In this document: positions 37,393 to 46,221 of the stretch, piece after piece
Layout: each line of letters starts with the position of its first letter
Position numbering within the stretch: the stretch's first letter is position 1
Assembly (NCBI RefSeq): GCF_001742185.1
Contig: NZ_CP015750.1
Location: forward strand, 2,542,001-2,606,000
Source: Pectobacterium wasabiae CFBP 3304
GTDB taxonomy: Bacteria; Pseudomonadota; Gammaproteobacteria; Enterobacterales; Enterobacteriaceae
DNA: 64,000 nt
Reading direction: 5' to 3'
The notes under the pieces: generated by a model
Told to the model about the DNA's origin: nothing
The model's input: only the letters and a program-made list of their open reading frames with translations
Database searches by the model: none
Translations under genes and position numbers: made by a program

Positions 37393-38265
37393 ATGCGTGC
37401 AAAATATTTTCCCTACCTTGTGCTGTTGCCGACGCTGGTTTTTTTGCTTGCCTTCACCTATTTCCCTCTGCTGCGTTCGGTCATCGACAGCCTGTATGAC
37501 ACCCGGCTAAATGCTGATACGCCGCTGTTCGTCGGGTTGGATAATTTTGCACGTCTGGTGCAGGACGCGGTGTTCTGGCAGGCGTTGCTGAACAACGTGT
37601 TGTATATCCTGATGACGGTGGTGCCCGGCGTGCTGTTGGCGTTGTTGCTGGCGGTGCTGTTGTGGGAAAACACACGCGTGAATCGCTGGCTGCGTACTGC
37701 CTTTTTCTTTCCGATGATTATTCCGCTAGTGAGCGCCGCGACGCTGTGGCTGTTCATCTTTATGCCGGGGTTGGGGCTGCTGGATTACTATCTGGCGAAA
37801 GTGTTTGGCCCGATGAACAACAACTATCTTGGTATGAGTGACAGTGCGTTGGTGGCGGTGAGCGTCATCGGCATCTGGAAATTTGCGGGATACTACATGC
37901 TGTTTTTTCTCGCCGGTCTGCAAGCTATTTCTAGCTCTGCCCGTGAGGCGGCGCTGATGGAAGGGGCTTCACGGCGTCAGGTGTTTTTCTATGTCACGCT
38001 GCCGCTGCTGCGGCCAACCATCGCCTTTGTGGTCACCATCGCTTTTATCTACGCCATTACCCAGATCGACCATGTTGCCGTGATGACGCGCGGCGGACCG
38101 AATAACGCGACGACCGTGCTGCTCTATTACATTCAGGATCTGGCGAATGATACGCACGATCTGGGCAAAGCCTCCGCGGCCACTTTCCTGACGCTGGCGC
38201 TGCTGTTTGCCTTTTCCATTATGAATCTGAAGGTGCTGGAGAAGGGGGCACATTATGAGCGCTGA
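37393..38265 (+). CDS. ABC transporter permease, UgpA/MalF-like
   Basis: Inner-membrane subunit of a carbohydrate-type (CUT1) ABC importer; 290 aa, six predicted membrane segments beginning YLVLLPTLVFLLAFTYFPLL. The EAA loop that docks to the ATPase is EAALMEGASRRQVFFYVTLP. First gene of a five-gene operon with its partner permease (11-base overlap), GpdQ, ATPase and binding protein. By context it should import glycerol-3-phosphate or its diesters, like E. coli UgpA, but CUT1 permeases cannot be assigned to a substrate from sequence alone. Confidence 0.85.
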   Translation: MRAKYFPYLVLLPTLVFLLAFTYFPLLRSVIDSLYDTRLNADTPLFVGLDNFARLVQDAVFWQALLNNVLYILMTVVPGVLLALLLAVLLWENTRVNRWLRTAFFFPMIIPLVSAATLWLFIFMPGLGLLDYYLAKVFGPMNNNYLGMSDSALVAVSVIGIWKFAGYYMLFFLAGLQAISSSAREAALMEGASRRQVFFYVTLPLLRPTIAFVVTIAFIYAITQIDHVAVMTRGGPNNATTVLLYYIQDLANDTHDLGKASAATFLTLALLFAFSIMNLKVLEKGAHYER

Positions 38266-39154
38266 AAATCAGATCGTTGACATTCGGAGCGTAAATAGTC
38301 AGCGCGCTGAAAGCCGAAACGTCACTAATCCTCTTCGTATCACGACGCGGCTTACGCTGCCGCTGCTGCTGATTTGCGCCGCGCTGCTGTGGATCAGTCC
38401 GTTTATCTGGATGCTGTCGTCTTCTATCAGTACCAGCAGCTTTGGCGTGGATATGGCCTCGCTGCTGCCGCGTTTCCCGCTGACGTTCGATAATTTCCGC
38501 GATGCGTGGGACAGCGCCGACTGGCTGCGGCTCTACACCAACACGCTGATCTTTGCGGTCGGCACGTTTCTGGTACAACTGGTTACGATCACCACGGCGG
38601 GCTACATCTTCGCCTACCACGAATTCCGTGGCAAAACGCTGCTGTTCTATCTGCTACTGATTCAAATGATGATCATGCCCGTCGTCATGATGGTGCCAAA
38701 CATGATGACGCTAAAACAGCTTGGCCTGCTCAATACCCTGACTGGCGTGATGATGCCGTATTTCGCCTCAGCATTTGGCGTGTTTCTGATGCGTCAGGCG
38801 TTTCTCAATATCGCTAAAGAGATCGAAGAAGCCGCGTTGATGGAAGGCTGCCGCTGGTGGCAGGTGGTGTTTCACGTCCTGATCCCCATGACCTGGCCGT
38901 CGATCCTGGCCTTCGCCACGGTCAGCATTACCTACCACTGGAACGAATATCTCTGGCCGCTGATGGTGCTCAACGACCCGGACAAACAGGTGCTGACCAT
39001 CGGGCTGGTGTCGTTTGCGATGGGCGCTGAGTCCGGCGGACAGTGGGGATTGATCTGCGCGGGTACGCTGCTGGTGTGCCTGCCGCTGATGGTGGCCTTC
39101 GTGGTGTTCCAGAAGCAGTTCCTGAGCAGCTTCGGCTTCTCAGGCATTAAGTGA
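38255..39154 (+). CDS. ABC transporter permease, UgpE/MalG-like
   Basis: Second permease of the CUT1 importer; 299 aa with six membrane segments and EAA loop EEAALMEGCRWWQVVFHVLIP. The N-terminus has a longer soluble lead (about 30 residues before LTLPLLLICAALLWISPF) than UgpE. ATG 38255 overlaps the end of the first permease. A gap of 246 bases with repeats separates it from gpdQ, unusual for such a tight operon. Confidence 0.85.
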   Translation: MSAENQIVDIRSVNSQRAESRNVTNPLRITTRLTLPLLLICAALLWISPFIWMLSSSISTSSFGVDMASLLPRFPLTFDNFRDAWDSADWLRLYTNTLIFAVGTFLVQLVTITTAGYIFAYHEFRGKTLLFYLLLIQMMIMPVVMMVPNMMTLKQLGLLNTLTGVMMPYFASAFGVFLMRQAFLNIAKEIEEAALMEGCRWWQVVFHVLIPMTWPSILAFATVSITYHWNEYLWPLMVLNDPDKQVLTIGLVSFAMGAESGGQWGLICAGTLLVCLPLMVAFVVFQKQFLSSFGFSGIK

Positions 39155-39201
39155 ATCGCTGATAAGGCCATGCGGGTAATACTGGTTACTTAAGCCCGTT
39201 G

Positions 39202-39270
39202 TTAGGGGAAACACAGAGGGAGGTTCCCGTAGGGATGCCTCACCCCTGTGGTCGCCCCGTGTATCTCGAT
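39202..39270 (+). repeat. Dispersed 69-bp repeat, copy 1
   Basis: Starts TTAGGGGAAAC, has the core GGTTCCCGTAGGGA and ends GTATCTCGAT. The same framework occurs at 61824-61892 with about three quarters of bases alike and balanced one-base indels. Lies in the gap between the UgpE-like permease and gpdQ. Confidence 0.75.
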
Positions 39271-39365
39271 GCTTAAGCGATCGGCGTTAGGTCATGTGGG
39301 TTGCTTAATTCTATTTATCAGGAGCGACATGCTCCGTGTATCTCGATCCTTAAGCGATCGGTGTT
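39257..39365 (+). repeat. Tandem-spaced direct repeat around GCTTAAGC
   Basis: A 32-base unit beginning CCGTGTATCTCGAT is present at 39257-39288 and 39334-39365, differing at two positions, with spacing of 77 bases. Each unit contains CTTAAGCGATCGG, partly palindromic. The first unit overlaps the end of the 69-bp repeat. Origin and role unknown; the second unit lies 36 bases before gpdQ. Confidence 0.75.
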
Positions 39366-39400
39366 CGCCAACGGGCGAAATAATGATAGAGGTGGTTGTT

Positions 39401-40225
39401 ATGTTGTTGGCTCAGATTTCCGACCTGCATTTTCGCAGTGAGGGACGCAAGCTCTATGAATTTATTGATATTAACGGGGAAAACGCGCAAGTCATCAACC
39501 AGTTAAACGCGTTACGTGAGCGGCCAGATGCCGTCGTGATTAGCGGCGACATTGTTAACTGCGGGCGTCCGCAGGAGTATCAGGTCGCCCAGCGCGTGTT
39601 GCAAATGCTGGATTATCCGCTGTATGTGATTCCGGGCAATCATGACGACAAGCAGCATTTCCTCAATGCGATGCGCCCGCTATGTCCGCAACTGGGTGAT
39701 GACCCGGAAAATATTCGCTATGCAGTGGATGATTTCCCGATGCGTTTGTTGTTCATCGACACCAGTCTGGCGGGGCAATCAAAAGGCTGGTTGACGCCCT
39801 CCACGCTGGCTTGGCTGGAGCAACAATTGCAGGATCATTCGACGCGTGAAACGGCGATCTTCATGCACCACCCGCCGCTGCCGCTGGGATCGGCACAGAT
39901 GGATCGTATCGCCTGCGAAAACGGACATGAACTGCTGATGCTGATCGAACGTTTCCCGCAGCTCACTCGCGTATTTTGCGGCCATACGCATCGTCTGATT
40001 ATGACGCAATATAGGCAGGCGATTATTGCCACCGTACCGGGAACCGTCCATCAGGTGCCGTATTTCTACGAAGACGATGCGCCGTATTACAACCTGGAGC
40101 CCGCTAGCGTGGTGATGCACCGCTATGTGCCGGTGACCGGACTGGTGAGCTATTGCCAGTCGATTGCGTCCTACCCCGGCCCTTATCTCTATGACCCTCG
40201 AATCAGTTGCCCGGTGGATGCGTAA
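39401..40225 (+). CDS. gpdQ: Glycerophosphodiesterase GpdQ
   Basis: Binuclear metallophosphoesterase hydrolysing glycerophosphodiesters to glycerol-3-phosphate and alcohol. ATG 39401 gives 274 aa, the length of the characterised Klebsiella (Enterobacter) aerogenes GpdQ, and the sequence is closely alike. Metal ligands fall at the GpdQ positions: Asp8 and His10 (QISDLHF), Asp50 (ISGDIVNCG), Asn80 (PGNHDD), then MHHPPLPLG and CGHTHR. GAGGTGG precedes the start by five bases; the longer frame from 39248 runs through repeats. It has no signal peptide, so it acts in the cytoplasm on diesters imported by the flanking ABC genes. Confidence 0.93.
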   Translation: MLLAQISDLHFRSEGRKLYEFIDINGENAQVINQLNALRERPDAVVISGDIVNCGRPQEYQVAQRVLQMLDYPLYVIPGNHDDKQHFLNAMRPLCPQLGDDPENIRYAVDDFPMRLLFIDTSLAGQSKGWLTPSTLAWLEQQLQDHSTRETAIFMHHPPLPLGSAQMDRIACENGHELLMLIERFPQLTRVFCGHTHRLIMTQYRQAIIATVPGTVHQVPYFYEDDAPYYNLEPASVVMHRYVPVTGLVSYCQSIASYPGPYLYDPRISCPVDA

Positions 40226-41313
40226 TGGCCGTGATTCAGCTACGTAATATCAGTAAACGCTTCGAACACATGCAGGCGCTGGCATCGCTATCCTTGGATA
40301 TCGCCGACGGCGAGTTTTTGGTGCTGGTTGGGCCATCCGGCTGCGGCAAGAGTACGCTGCTGCGTATGCTGGCCGGTTTGGAAGACGTGAGCGATGGGCA
40401 AATCCTGTTGGGCGACGACGACATCACGACGTGGAGCCCGAAGCAGCGTAATTTCTCGATGATCTTCCAGAACTACGCGCTGTTTCCGCACCTGACGGTC
40501 GAGCAGAACATCACTTTTGGCATGCGGATGCGCGGTGAGCCGAAGGCGGACTATCCACAGCGGGTACAGCGTGTTGCCAGCCTGCTTCAGCTTGAGCCGT
40601 TGCTTAAACGCAAACCGGGAAAACTATCCGGTGGTCAACGTCAACGCGTGGCAATGGCGCGGGCGATCGTGCGCGATCCACGTTTGTTTCTGATGGATGA
40701 ACCGCTGTCGAATCTGGATGCCCGCCTGCGCAGCGACGTGCGTGACGGCATTATGGATCTACATCGGCAGTTGAAAACCACCACGGTTTACGTCACGCAC
40801 GATCAGATCGAGGCGATGACGATGGCGGATAGGATCGCCGTGCTGGATCGTGGCGTGCTGCAACAGGTTGGTACGCCAGAGCAGTTGTATTCTCACCCGG
40901 CTAACGTCTTTGTCGCTGGATTTATCGGTACGCCCGCGATGAACATGCTGACGCTACCCTGTGCCGATGGTCACGCGATTTTACCGGCATTGTCCGTGGC
41001 GCTGCCTGCCAGTGAAGAGACGGGTTCATTAACCCGCGTGCTGCTAGGGGTTCGCCCTGAGCATCTTACCGAACACGCCGCATCAGACGGCGATTTATCG
41101 TTATCGGGAACGGTGAAGCAACGGGAATTGTTTGGTGCCGAGTATCTGATTCATGTGGATACGCCGTTGGGTAATATTCGCTATCGTCGGCCAAATCGCG
41201 ATGGTGTGCCGAACATCGGTACGTCCGTGGTACTTCATTTTTCACCGCAGGATTGTCATTGGTTTTCCGGGCAAACCGCCCGTAATTTATCCCAGGAGAA
41301 AAGAAATGCGTAA
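40225..41313 (+). CDS. ABC transporter ATPase, UgpC/MalK-like
   Basis: Energising subunit of the CUT1 importer, 362 aa from ATG 40225, which overlaps the gpdQ stop by one base (TAATG). Walker A GPSGCGKST, Q-loop FQNYALFPHL, signature LSGGQRQRVAMARA, Walker B LFLMDEPLSNLDARL and switch His (YVTHDQ) are intact. A C-terminal regulatory OB-fold domain follows (LLGVRPEHL to the end), as in UgpC and MalK. Its end overlaps the binding-protein gene by eight bases. Confidence 0.92.
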   Translation: MAVIQLRNISKRFEHMQALASLSLDIADGEFLVLVGPSGCGKSTLLRMLAGLEDVSDGQILLGDDDITTWSPKQRNFSMIFQNYALFPHLTVEQNITFGMRMRGEPKADYPQRVQRVASLLQLEPLLKRKPGKLSGGQRQRVAMARAIVRDPRLFLMDEPLSNLDARLRSDVRDGIMDLHRQLKTTTVYVTHDQIEAMTMADRIAVLDRGVLQQVGTPEQLYSHPANVFVAGFIGTPAMNMLTLPCADGHAILPALSVALPASEETGSLTRVLLGVRPEHLTEHAASDGDLSLSGTVKQRELFGAEYLIHVDTPLGNIRYRRPNRDGVPNIGTSVVLHFSPQDCHWFSGQTARNLSQEKRNA

Positions 41314-42613
41314 GCCTCGTATGATGGCGCTGGCGATAGCCTTGCTGATGTCCGGCTCGGCGTTAGCAAAAGAGAATATCGATTTTATGTTCCCCGCGCC
41401 GGTTGATGGCAAGTTGACGATGGAAATGACACGCATCATCAAGGAGTACAACCAATCGCAGGATCAGGTTGAAGTGCGTGGGATCTTCACCGGCGGTTAT
41501 GACACGACGAAAGTGAAAGCGGAAGCCGCCGCTAAAGCGGGCGATCCGCCCGCGCTGGTAATTATGTCTGCAAACTTCACCGCCGATCTGGTCATCAAAG
41601 ATGAAATCCTGCCGATGGACGAACTGTTCAAATACGGCAACGAAAAGGCCACGCCTTTCCTGACCAAAAACTTCTGGCCTGCGCTGCATCAGAACGCGCA
41701 GGTGATGGGGGTGACTTACGCGATCCCGTTCCACAACTCGACGCCGATCCTCTATTACAACGAAGACATGCTGAAGAAGGCAGGTTTTAATGAACCGCCA
41801 AAAAATTGGGATGAAGTGGCTGCGGTCGCCAAGAAACTGACCGATCCGGCGAAAGGGCAGTGGGGCATCATGATTCCATCCACGAACGATGACTACGGCG
41901 GTTGGATGCTGTCTGCGCTGACGCGTGCCAACGGCGGAGCGTATTACAATGCCGATTATCCAGGCGAAGTCTATTACAACACGGCATCAACCAAAGGTGC
42001 GCTCCAGTTCTGGCGCGATCTGGTGTATCGCGACAAAGCCATGCCAGCCGGCGTATTGAATTCCAAGCAAATCAGCGCTGCGTTTTTCTCTGGCAAATTG
42101 GGTATGGCGATGCTGAGCACCGGTGCGCTGGGCTTTATGCGTGAAAACACCAAAGATTTCTCGCTCGGTGTAGCGATGATGCCGGAAAAAGAGCGTCGTG
42201 GTGTGACTATCGGCGGGGCGAGTCTGGTGAGCTTCAAGGGGATCTCCGAAGAGCAGAAGAAAGCGGCCTGGCAGTTTATGAACTATCTGATCAGCCCAGA
42301 GGTCAGCGGAAGCTGGAGTCGTTTTACCGGCTACTTCGCTCCGCGTATGGCAGCCTACGATCTGCCGGAAATGAAAGACTATCTGGCGAAAGATCCGCGA
42401 GCCGCGATTGCGCTGTCACAACTGCAATATGCTCATCCGTGGTATGCAACCTATGAAACGGTCGCGGTACGCAAAGCGATGGAGAATCAACTGGCGGCGC
42501 TGTTAAACGATCCAGCGAAAAAGGTTGATGACGCTGCTGCCGCTGCACAAAAAGAGGCCGATAGCATCATGAAGCCTTACGTGGATAAAACCGCGTTAAG
42601 TTTGCCAAAATAA
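41306..42613 (+). CDS. Periplasmic solute-binding protein, UgpB-like
   Basis: Family 1 extracellular binding protein, 435 aa from ATG 41306 with AGGAGAAAAGAA upstream. Signal peptide MRKPRMMALAIALLMSGSALA with cleavage before KENIDF. Mature protein shows the two-lobed CUT1 pattern with AIPFHNSTPILYYNEDMLKKAG and GGASLVSFKGISEEQKKAAW, both also typical of UgpB. Last gene of the operon, ahead of a strong terminator. The likely ligand is glycerol-3-phosphate or a glycerophosphodiester; inferred from GpdQ and the PHO box. Confidence 0.87.
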   Translation: MRKPRMMALAIALLMSGSALAKENIDFMFPAPVDGKLTMEMTRIIKEYNQSQDQVEVRGIFTGGYDTTKVKAEAAAKAGDPPALVIMSANFTADLVIKDEILPMDELFKYGNEKATPFLTKNFWPALHQNAQVMGVTYAIPFHNSTPILYYNEDMLKKAGFNEPPKNWDEVAAVAKKLTDPAKGQWGIMIPSTNDDYGGWMLSALTRANGGAYYNADYPGEVYYNTASTKGALQFWRDLVYRDKAMPAGVLNSKQISAAFFSGKLGMAMLSTGALGFMRENTKDFSLGVAMMPEKERRGVTIGGASLVSFKGISEEQKKAAWQFMNYLISPEVSGSWSRFTGYFAPRMAAYDLPEMKDYLAKDPRAAIALSQLQYAHPWYATYETVAVRKAMENQLAALLNDPAKKVDDAAAAAQKEADSIMKPYVDKTALSLPK

Positions 42614-42617
42614 CCAG

Positions 42618-42655
42618 AAGGCAACCCGTTCCGTTTTATGCTCGGGTTGCCTTTT
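42618..42655 (+). terminator. Terminator of the gpdQ/ugp-like operon
   Basis: AAGGCAACCCG (42618-42628) pairs with CGGGTTGCCTT (42643-42653), then TTCACTTT. Six bases past the last stop. Confidence 0.85.
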
Positions 42656-42804
42656 CACTTTCAGCTCGCTTAGCCAATACATGTCAAAAGTCAGTTTTTA
42701 ACTCGTTGATCATTTGCTTTTTTTGAATGTTAAATGTTCAGAAGAGATTGACTGTCGATCTACCCCTTCATAAAAAGACATACATCAAGTCTAGTTGCCA
42801 TTTT

Positions 42805-42849
42805 TTGTGATAATGTTCTCATCTCATTATGATAATGAATATCATTATT
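42805..42849 (+). promoter_or_regulatory. fhuE promoter with Fur box
   Basis: TTGTGA (42805-42810), 17 bases, TATGAT (42828-42833), overlapped by GATAATGAATATCATTATT (42831-42849), a 19-bp Fur box matching at about 16 positions. About 115 bases before the fhuE ATG. Confidence 0.8.
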
Positions 42850-42963
42850 GTTCGCGTTCGTGTTCGTCTTTTCGAGGTTTGATACAGAAATTCGTTCCAA
42901 ACAGACTGAACCCATGAAACGTGATATTGCGCTAATTTCACTTATCCCAAAAAAGGAAAAACT

Positions 42964-45156
42964 ATGTCCCTCCAGGATGGGAAAAATAGTGCCGATGCAT
43001 TTACAACATCAGGCACAAAAATAACATTTTCCATTTCATTATTGGCATTGGCCATTACGGTGACGTTCCATCCGACATCGCTTTATGCAGCACAGGCCGC
43101 CGTATCAGATGCATCATCCGCACAGGACACATCGCAGGAGATGGTCGTGGTGGCCAGAGAAGCTGATGTAAGCGTTGGAAAGTACGATTACAGCGCAAAA
43201 ACGACGCGGGCAGGTACCAAGATGCTGATGACTCAGCGTGATATCCCGCAGTCTGTCAGTATCATGACCGAGCAGCGCATACAGGACCAAAACCTACAAT
43301 CAGTGGGCGAAGTATTGCGTAACACGACGGGCGTTTCTGCCAGCCTTTTTGACGAACGCTCCAGCTTCTATTCCCGCGGTTTTGCCATCAACAACTACCT
43401 CTTTGATGATATTCCGACCTCCGTCAGTGAAGCCTGGAACTTTGGTGATGCTGATGACGATACGGCGATTTTTGATCGTATTGAAGTGGTGCGCGGTGCA
43501 ACTGGCCTGATGACTGGTGCAGGCAACCCGTCGGCATCGGTCAATATGGTGCGTAAGCATGCTGATAGCCGTGAATTTTCTGGTAATGTCAGTGCCAGTT
43601 ACGGTTCGTGGGACAAACAGCGCTACGTAGCGGATCTCTCTGCGCCATTGAATGAAAGTGGCAGCGTGCGCGGTCGCGTTGTGGCCGGCTATCAGGATCA
43701 GAATAGCTGGTTAGATCGTTACCAAAGAGACAAAAAGTTCCTTTACGGCGTGGTGGATGCGGATATCACCGACAACACGACGTTATCGCTTGGTTACAGC
43801 TATCAGACGATCCACACCGATGGGGCAACCTGGGGTGGCGTGACACCGTGGTTTAGCAACGGTGCGCGCACGCACTTCAATCGCAGCATGAACCCCGCTG
43901 CGGAATGGACCTACTTTGAGACCGAATCGAAAAAAGTCTTTGCGAATCTTAGACAGGATTTTGACAACGGCTGGACGTTCCGCGTTAACGGCACCCATGC
44001 CGAATCGAATATGAATGGCAAGCTGCTGTATGTCACCGGTTTTCCCGACCAAACGACGGGGATTGGCACGATCGGCTATGGCACTAACTACACGGGCGAA
44101 CGTAAACAGTTGTCTGTTGATAGCTATGCCAATGGGCCTTTTGAACTGCTGGGTCGCCAGCACGAACTGGTGACAGGTGTCAGCTACAGCCGTCAGCACA
44201 ATAGCTATTACGGTTCTCCTCTGGCGTTTCCGAATATTGGCAGCCTTTACCATTGGAACGGTAGTGTTCAAGAGCCCACCTGGGGGGAAAAGTCGCTGAC
44301 GTCGGATGATACTGTACGGCAGAAAGCAGCCTACAGTGTGGCACGGTTCTCGTTGGCCGATCCGTTGCATCTTATCCTTGGGGCGCGCTATACGCAGTGG
44401 CAAACCAATGGTAGCAGCGCCGATATGAAGAAAAGCAATATCACACCTTATGGCGGCTTGATTTATGACATTAACGATACGGTATCGGCTTATACCAGCT
44501 ATACCTCGATCTTCCAGCCACAAAGTCGTCGCGATAGCAGTGGCAGCTATCTGGCACCTATTACCGGTAAAAACTACGAGACAGGCCTGAAAGCGGACTG
44601 GTTCAATGGGCGCTTAACGTCGACGCTGGCTGTGTTCCGTATTGAGCAGGATAATGTGGGGCAGGTGGACGGAAATAAATCTGTCAATGGCACTGCCGAA
44701 CGAGCTTACTATGCGACACAGGGCGCGGTGAGCAAGGGCGTTGAGTTTGAGCTAAATGGGGCGGTGACCGATAACTTGCAGCTAACCTTTGGCGCTTCAC
44801 GTTATGTGGCACGCGATACCAAGGGCCGCTTCAATAGCAATATGCCACAAACGCAGGTCAAACTGTTCACCCGCTATCAACTGCCCGCGCTACCAGAGCT
44901 GACGGTTGGCGGCGGTGTAAACTGGCAAAACCGTACGTTCCAGGAAGGGGCAGGACCGTTGGGGACCACGCGTATTTATCAGTCGAGTTATCCGCTGGTT
45001 GATCTGTTTGCCCGTTATCAGGTGACAAAACAGCTTGCTGTGCAGGCTAACGTCAAAAACCTGTTTGACCGCAGCTATTACACGTGGCTCAGCAACGATT
45101 CTGGTACTTATGGCGAGCCGTTAAACTATTCACTCAATATGTCATACGCATTTTGA
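42964..45156 (+). CDS. fhuE: Ferric coprogen/rhodotorulate receptor FhuE
   Basis: TonB-dependent outer-membrane receptor for fungal hydroxamate siderophores. The 730 aa protein aligns along its length with E. coli FhuE (729 aa). Seen: an extended signal region with core ISLLALAITVTF and cleavage near LYAA, TonB box EMVVVAR, plug segment TKMLMTQRDIPQSVSIMTEQ, FDRIEVVRGATGLMTGAGNP, barrel strands YASYTSIFQPQ-like AYTSYTSIFQPQSRRDSSG and the final Phe. ATG 42964 follows AAAAAGGAAAAACT. Controlled by Fur. Stands alone; FhuBCD must be elsewhere. Confidence 0.92.
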   Translation: MSLQDGKNSADAFTTSGTKITFSISLLALAITVTFHPTSLYAAQAAVSDASSAQDTSQEMVVVAREADVSVGKYDYSAKTTRAGTKMLMTQRDIPQSVSIMTEQRIQDQNLQSVGEVLRNTTGVSASLFDERSSFYSRGFAINNYLFDDIPTSVSEAWNFGDADDDTAIFDRIEVVRGATGLMTGAGNPSASVNMVRKHADSREFSGNVSASYGSWDKQRYVADLSAPLNESGSVRGRVVAGYQDQNSWLDRYQRDKKFLYGVVDADITDNTTLSLGYSYQTIHTDGATWGGVTPWFSNGARTHFNRSMNPAAEWTYFETESKKVFANLRQDFDNGWTFRVNGTHAESNMNGKLLYVTGFPDQTTGIGTIGYGTNYTGERKQLSVDSYANGPFELLGRQHELVTGVSYSRQHNSYYGSPLAFPNIGSLYHWNGSVQEPTWGEKSLTSDDTVRQKAAYSVARFSLADPLHLILGARYTQWQTNGSSADMKKSNITPYGGLIYDINDTVSAYTSYTSIFQPQSRRDSSGSYLAPITGKNYETGLKADWFNGRLTSTLAVFRIEQDNVGQVDGNKSVNGTAERAYYATQGAVSKGVEFELNGAVTDNLQLTFGASRYVARDTKGRFNSNMPQTQVKLFTRYQLPALPELTVGGGVNWQNRTFQEGAGPLGTTRIYQSSYPLVDLFARYQVTKQLAVQANVKNLFDRSYYTWLSNDSGTYGEPLNYSLNMSYAF

Positions 45157-45165
45157 TCTAACATC

Positions 45166-45185
45166 CCCCGGCCGTAAGGCCGGGG
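45166..45185. terminator. Hairpin between fhuE and HD gene
   Basis: CCCCGGCC (45166-45173), GTAA loop, GGCCGGGG (45178-45185): a perfect 8-bp GC stem with a stable tetraloop-size loop, between convergent genes. No T-run on either side. Confidence 0.55.
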
Positions 45186-45204
45186 AAATGGCGTTTCAGC
45201 CGAA

Positions 45205-45813
45205 TTATAGCAACCACCCTTTGGCTTTGGCGTCTTCCAGATGCTGTTTCAGGTATTGCCACAGTTCCGGGTTGATAGCGGCGATGAACTCGGCGCGGTC
45301 GAGAACCTGTTCCAAACGGATGCTGTTTTCTACCCAGCTTTGACCACCGTTGTACAGATTCATCAGCATCGGCATGACGCGATCGAGCATCAGAGCGAAC
45401 TGGGCGCTGGGGGTTTCATTCGCTTCATATTCTTCCCACAGATCGTGGAATTGCTGACGCTGTGGCTCAGGCAGCAGGCCGAAAATACGGGCAGCGGCAG
45501 CGACTTCCTGATCGTGAATTGCAAGACGCGCGGAAAGATCGTAAACGAGCACATCACCCGCATCGATTTCGACGATGTCGTGAATCAGCGCCATTTGGAT
45601 TACGCGCTGAATATCGACACCTTCACCTGCGTAAGGGGCCAGCGCCATCGCGGCGACGGCAAAATGCCAACTGTGTTCGGCAGAATCTTCGTGGCGTTCG
45701 CTGGCGATAATCTTGGTGCGGCGCTGTACGCTTTTTAATTTATCGATTTCTATCAGAAAGCCAAACACATCGGTCATGGAACCGAAATTCAGAGTAGATG
45801 GGGAAGATGACAT
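45205..45813 (-). CDS. HD-domain hydrolase (COG1896-like)
   Basis: A 202 aa protein with an HD phosphohydrolase fold: His in EDSAEHSWHFAVAAMAL, HD in MALIHDIVEIDAGDV and the distal Asp in ALMLDRVMPML. It resembles the HDDC2/YfbR-like group, many of which dephosphorylate deoxynucleoside monophosphates, but it is not the YfbR orthologue by sequence, so the substrate is open. ATG 45813 follows AGAGGT ten bases upstream; the extension to 45867 has no support. Confidence 0.82.
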   Translation of the reverse strand: MSSSPSTLNFGSMTDVFGFLIEIDKLKSVQRRTKIIASERHEDSAEHSWHFAVAAMALAPYAGEGVDIQRVIQMALIHDIVEIDAGDVLVYDLSARLAIHDQEVAAAARIFGLLPEPQRQQFHDLWEEYEANETPSAQFALMLDRVMPMLMNLYNGGQSWVENSIRLEQVLDRAEFIAAINPELWQYLKQHLEDAKAKGWLL

Positions 45814-46221
45814 GAAAAGCGTACCTCTTGCAGTGAAAACGATGCGTGACAAAGTCGTGCATGACAAAGTTATGCAATAAGACCAGAGGAAGGCGCTGTG
45901 GGCGTCAGAACCGGATAACCGTTAACGCGAATAACCGGTAAGAACGGCAGAGCCCTTCAAAAAACAGGGGAATATCGAAGTCGGTCATTGTAGGGGATGT
46001 TGCCTGAGATTGACATGCGTGATTGCACGTTAAGTCAGAGAGAAGGTGAAAGGGGGGGGAGGATAATTATTTTAGCTTACACGTGTACACTGAAACTATT
46101 CTCAGTTAATCTGCTCAAAGGTTAAACACCTATGCCTGTGTCATTCCGCTCAACAGCGGGAAAGGCAGGACGGATACTGTCAGCACACACTCTCTATTGC
46201 GAAATACTGCGGAACCTATCG
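45814..46221. other. Intergenic region HD gene/yqfA
   Basis: About 400 bases. Carries the FabR-like palindrome described separately and a purine-rich run (about 46036-46064) just upstream of it. No gene is seen; in-frame codons from 46132 are an extension of yqfA without a ribosome site. Confidence 0.5.
46074..46091 (+). promoter_or_regulatory. FabR-type operator upstream of yqfA
   Basis: AGCTTACACGTGTACACT closely resembles the FabR palindrome (AGCGTACACGTGTTCGCT type) found before fabA and fabB in E. coli; comparative footprinting has also placed such a site before yqfA. It lies about 130 bases before the yqfA start. Confidence 0.65.

Noticed and set aside
39248..39400. 51-codon extension of gpdQ
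   Set aside because: Translates repeat DNA; the characterised GpdQ length and a good ribosome site both fit ATG 39401.
41153..41305. 51-codon extension of the binding-protein gene
   Set aside because: Would overlap the ATPase gene and hide the signal peptide that begins at 41306.
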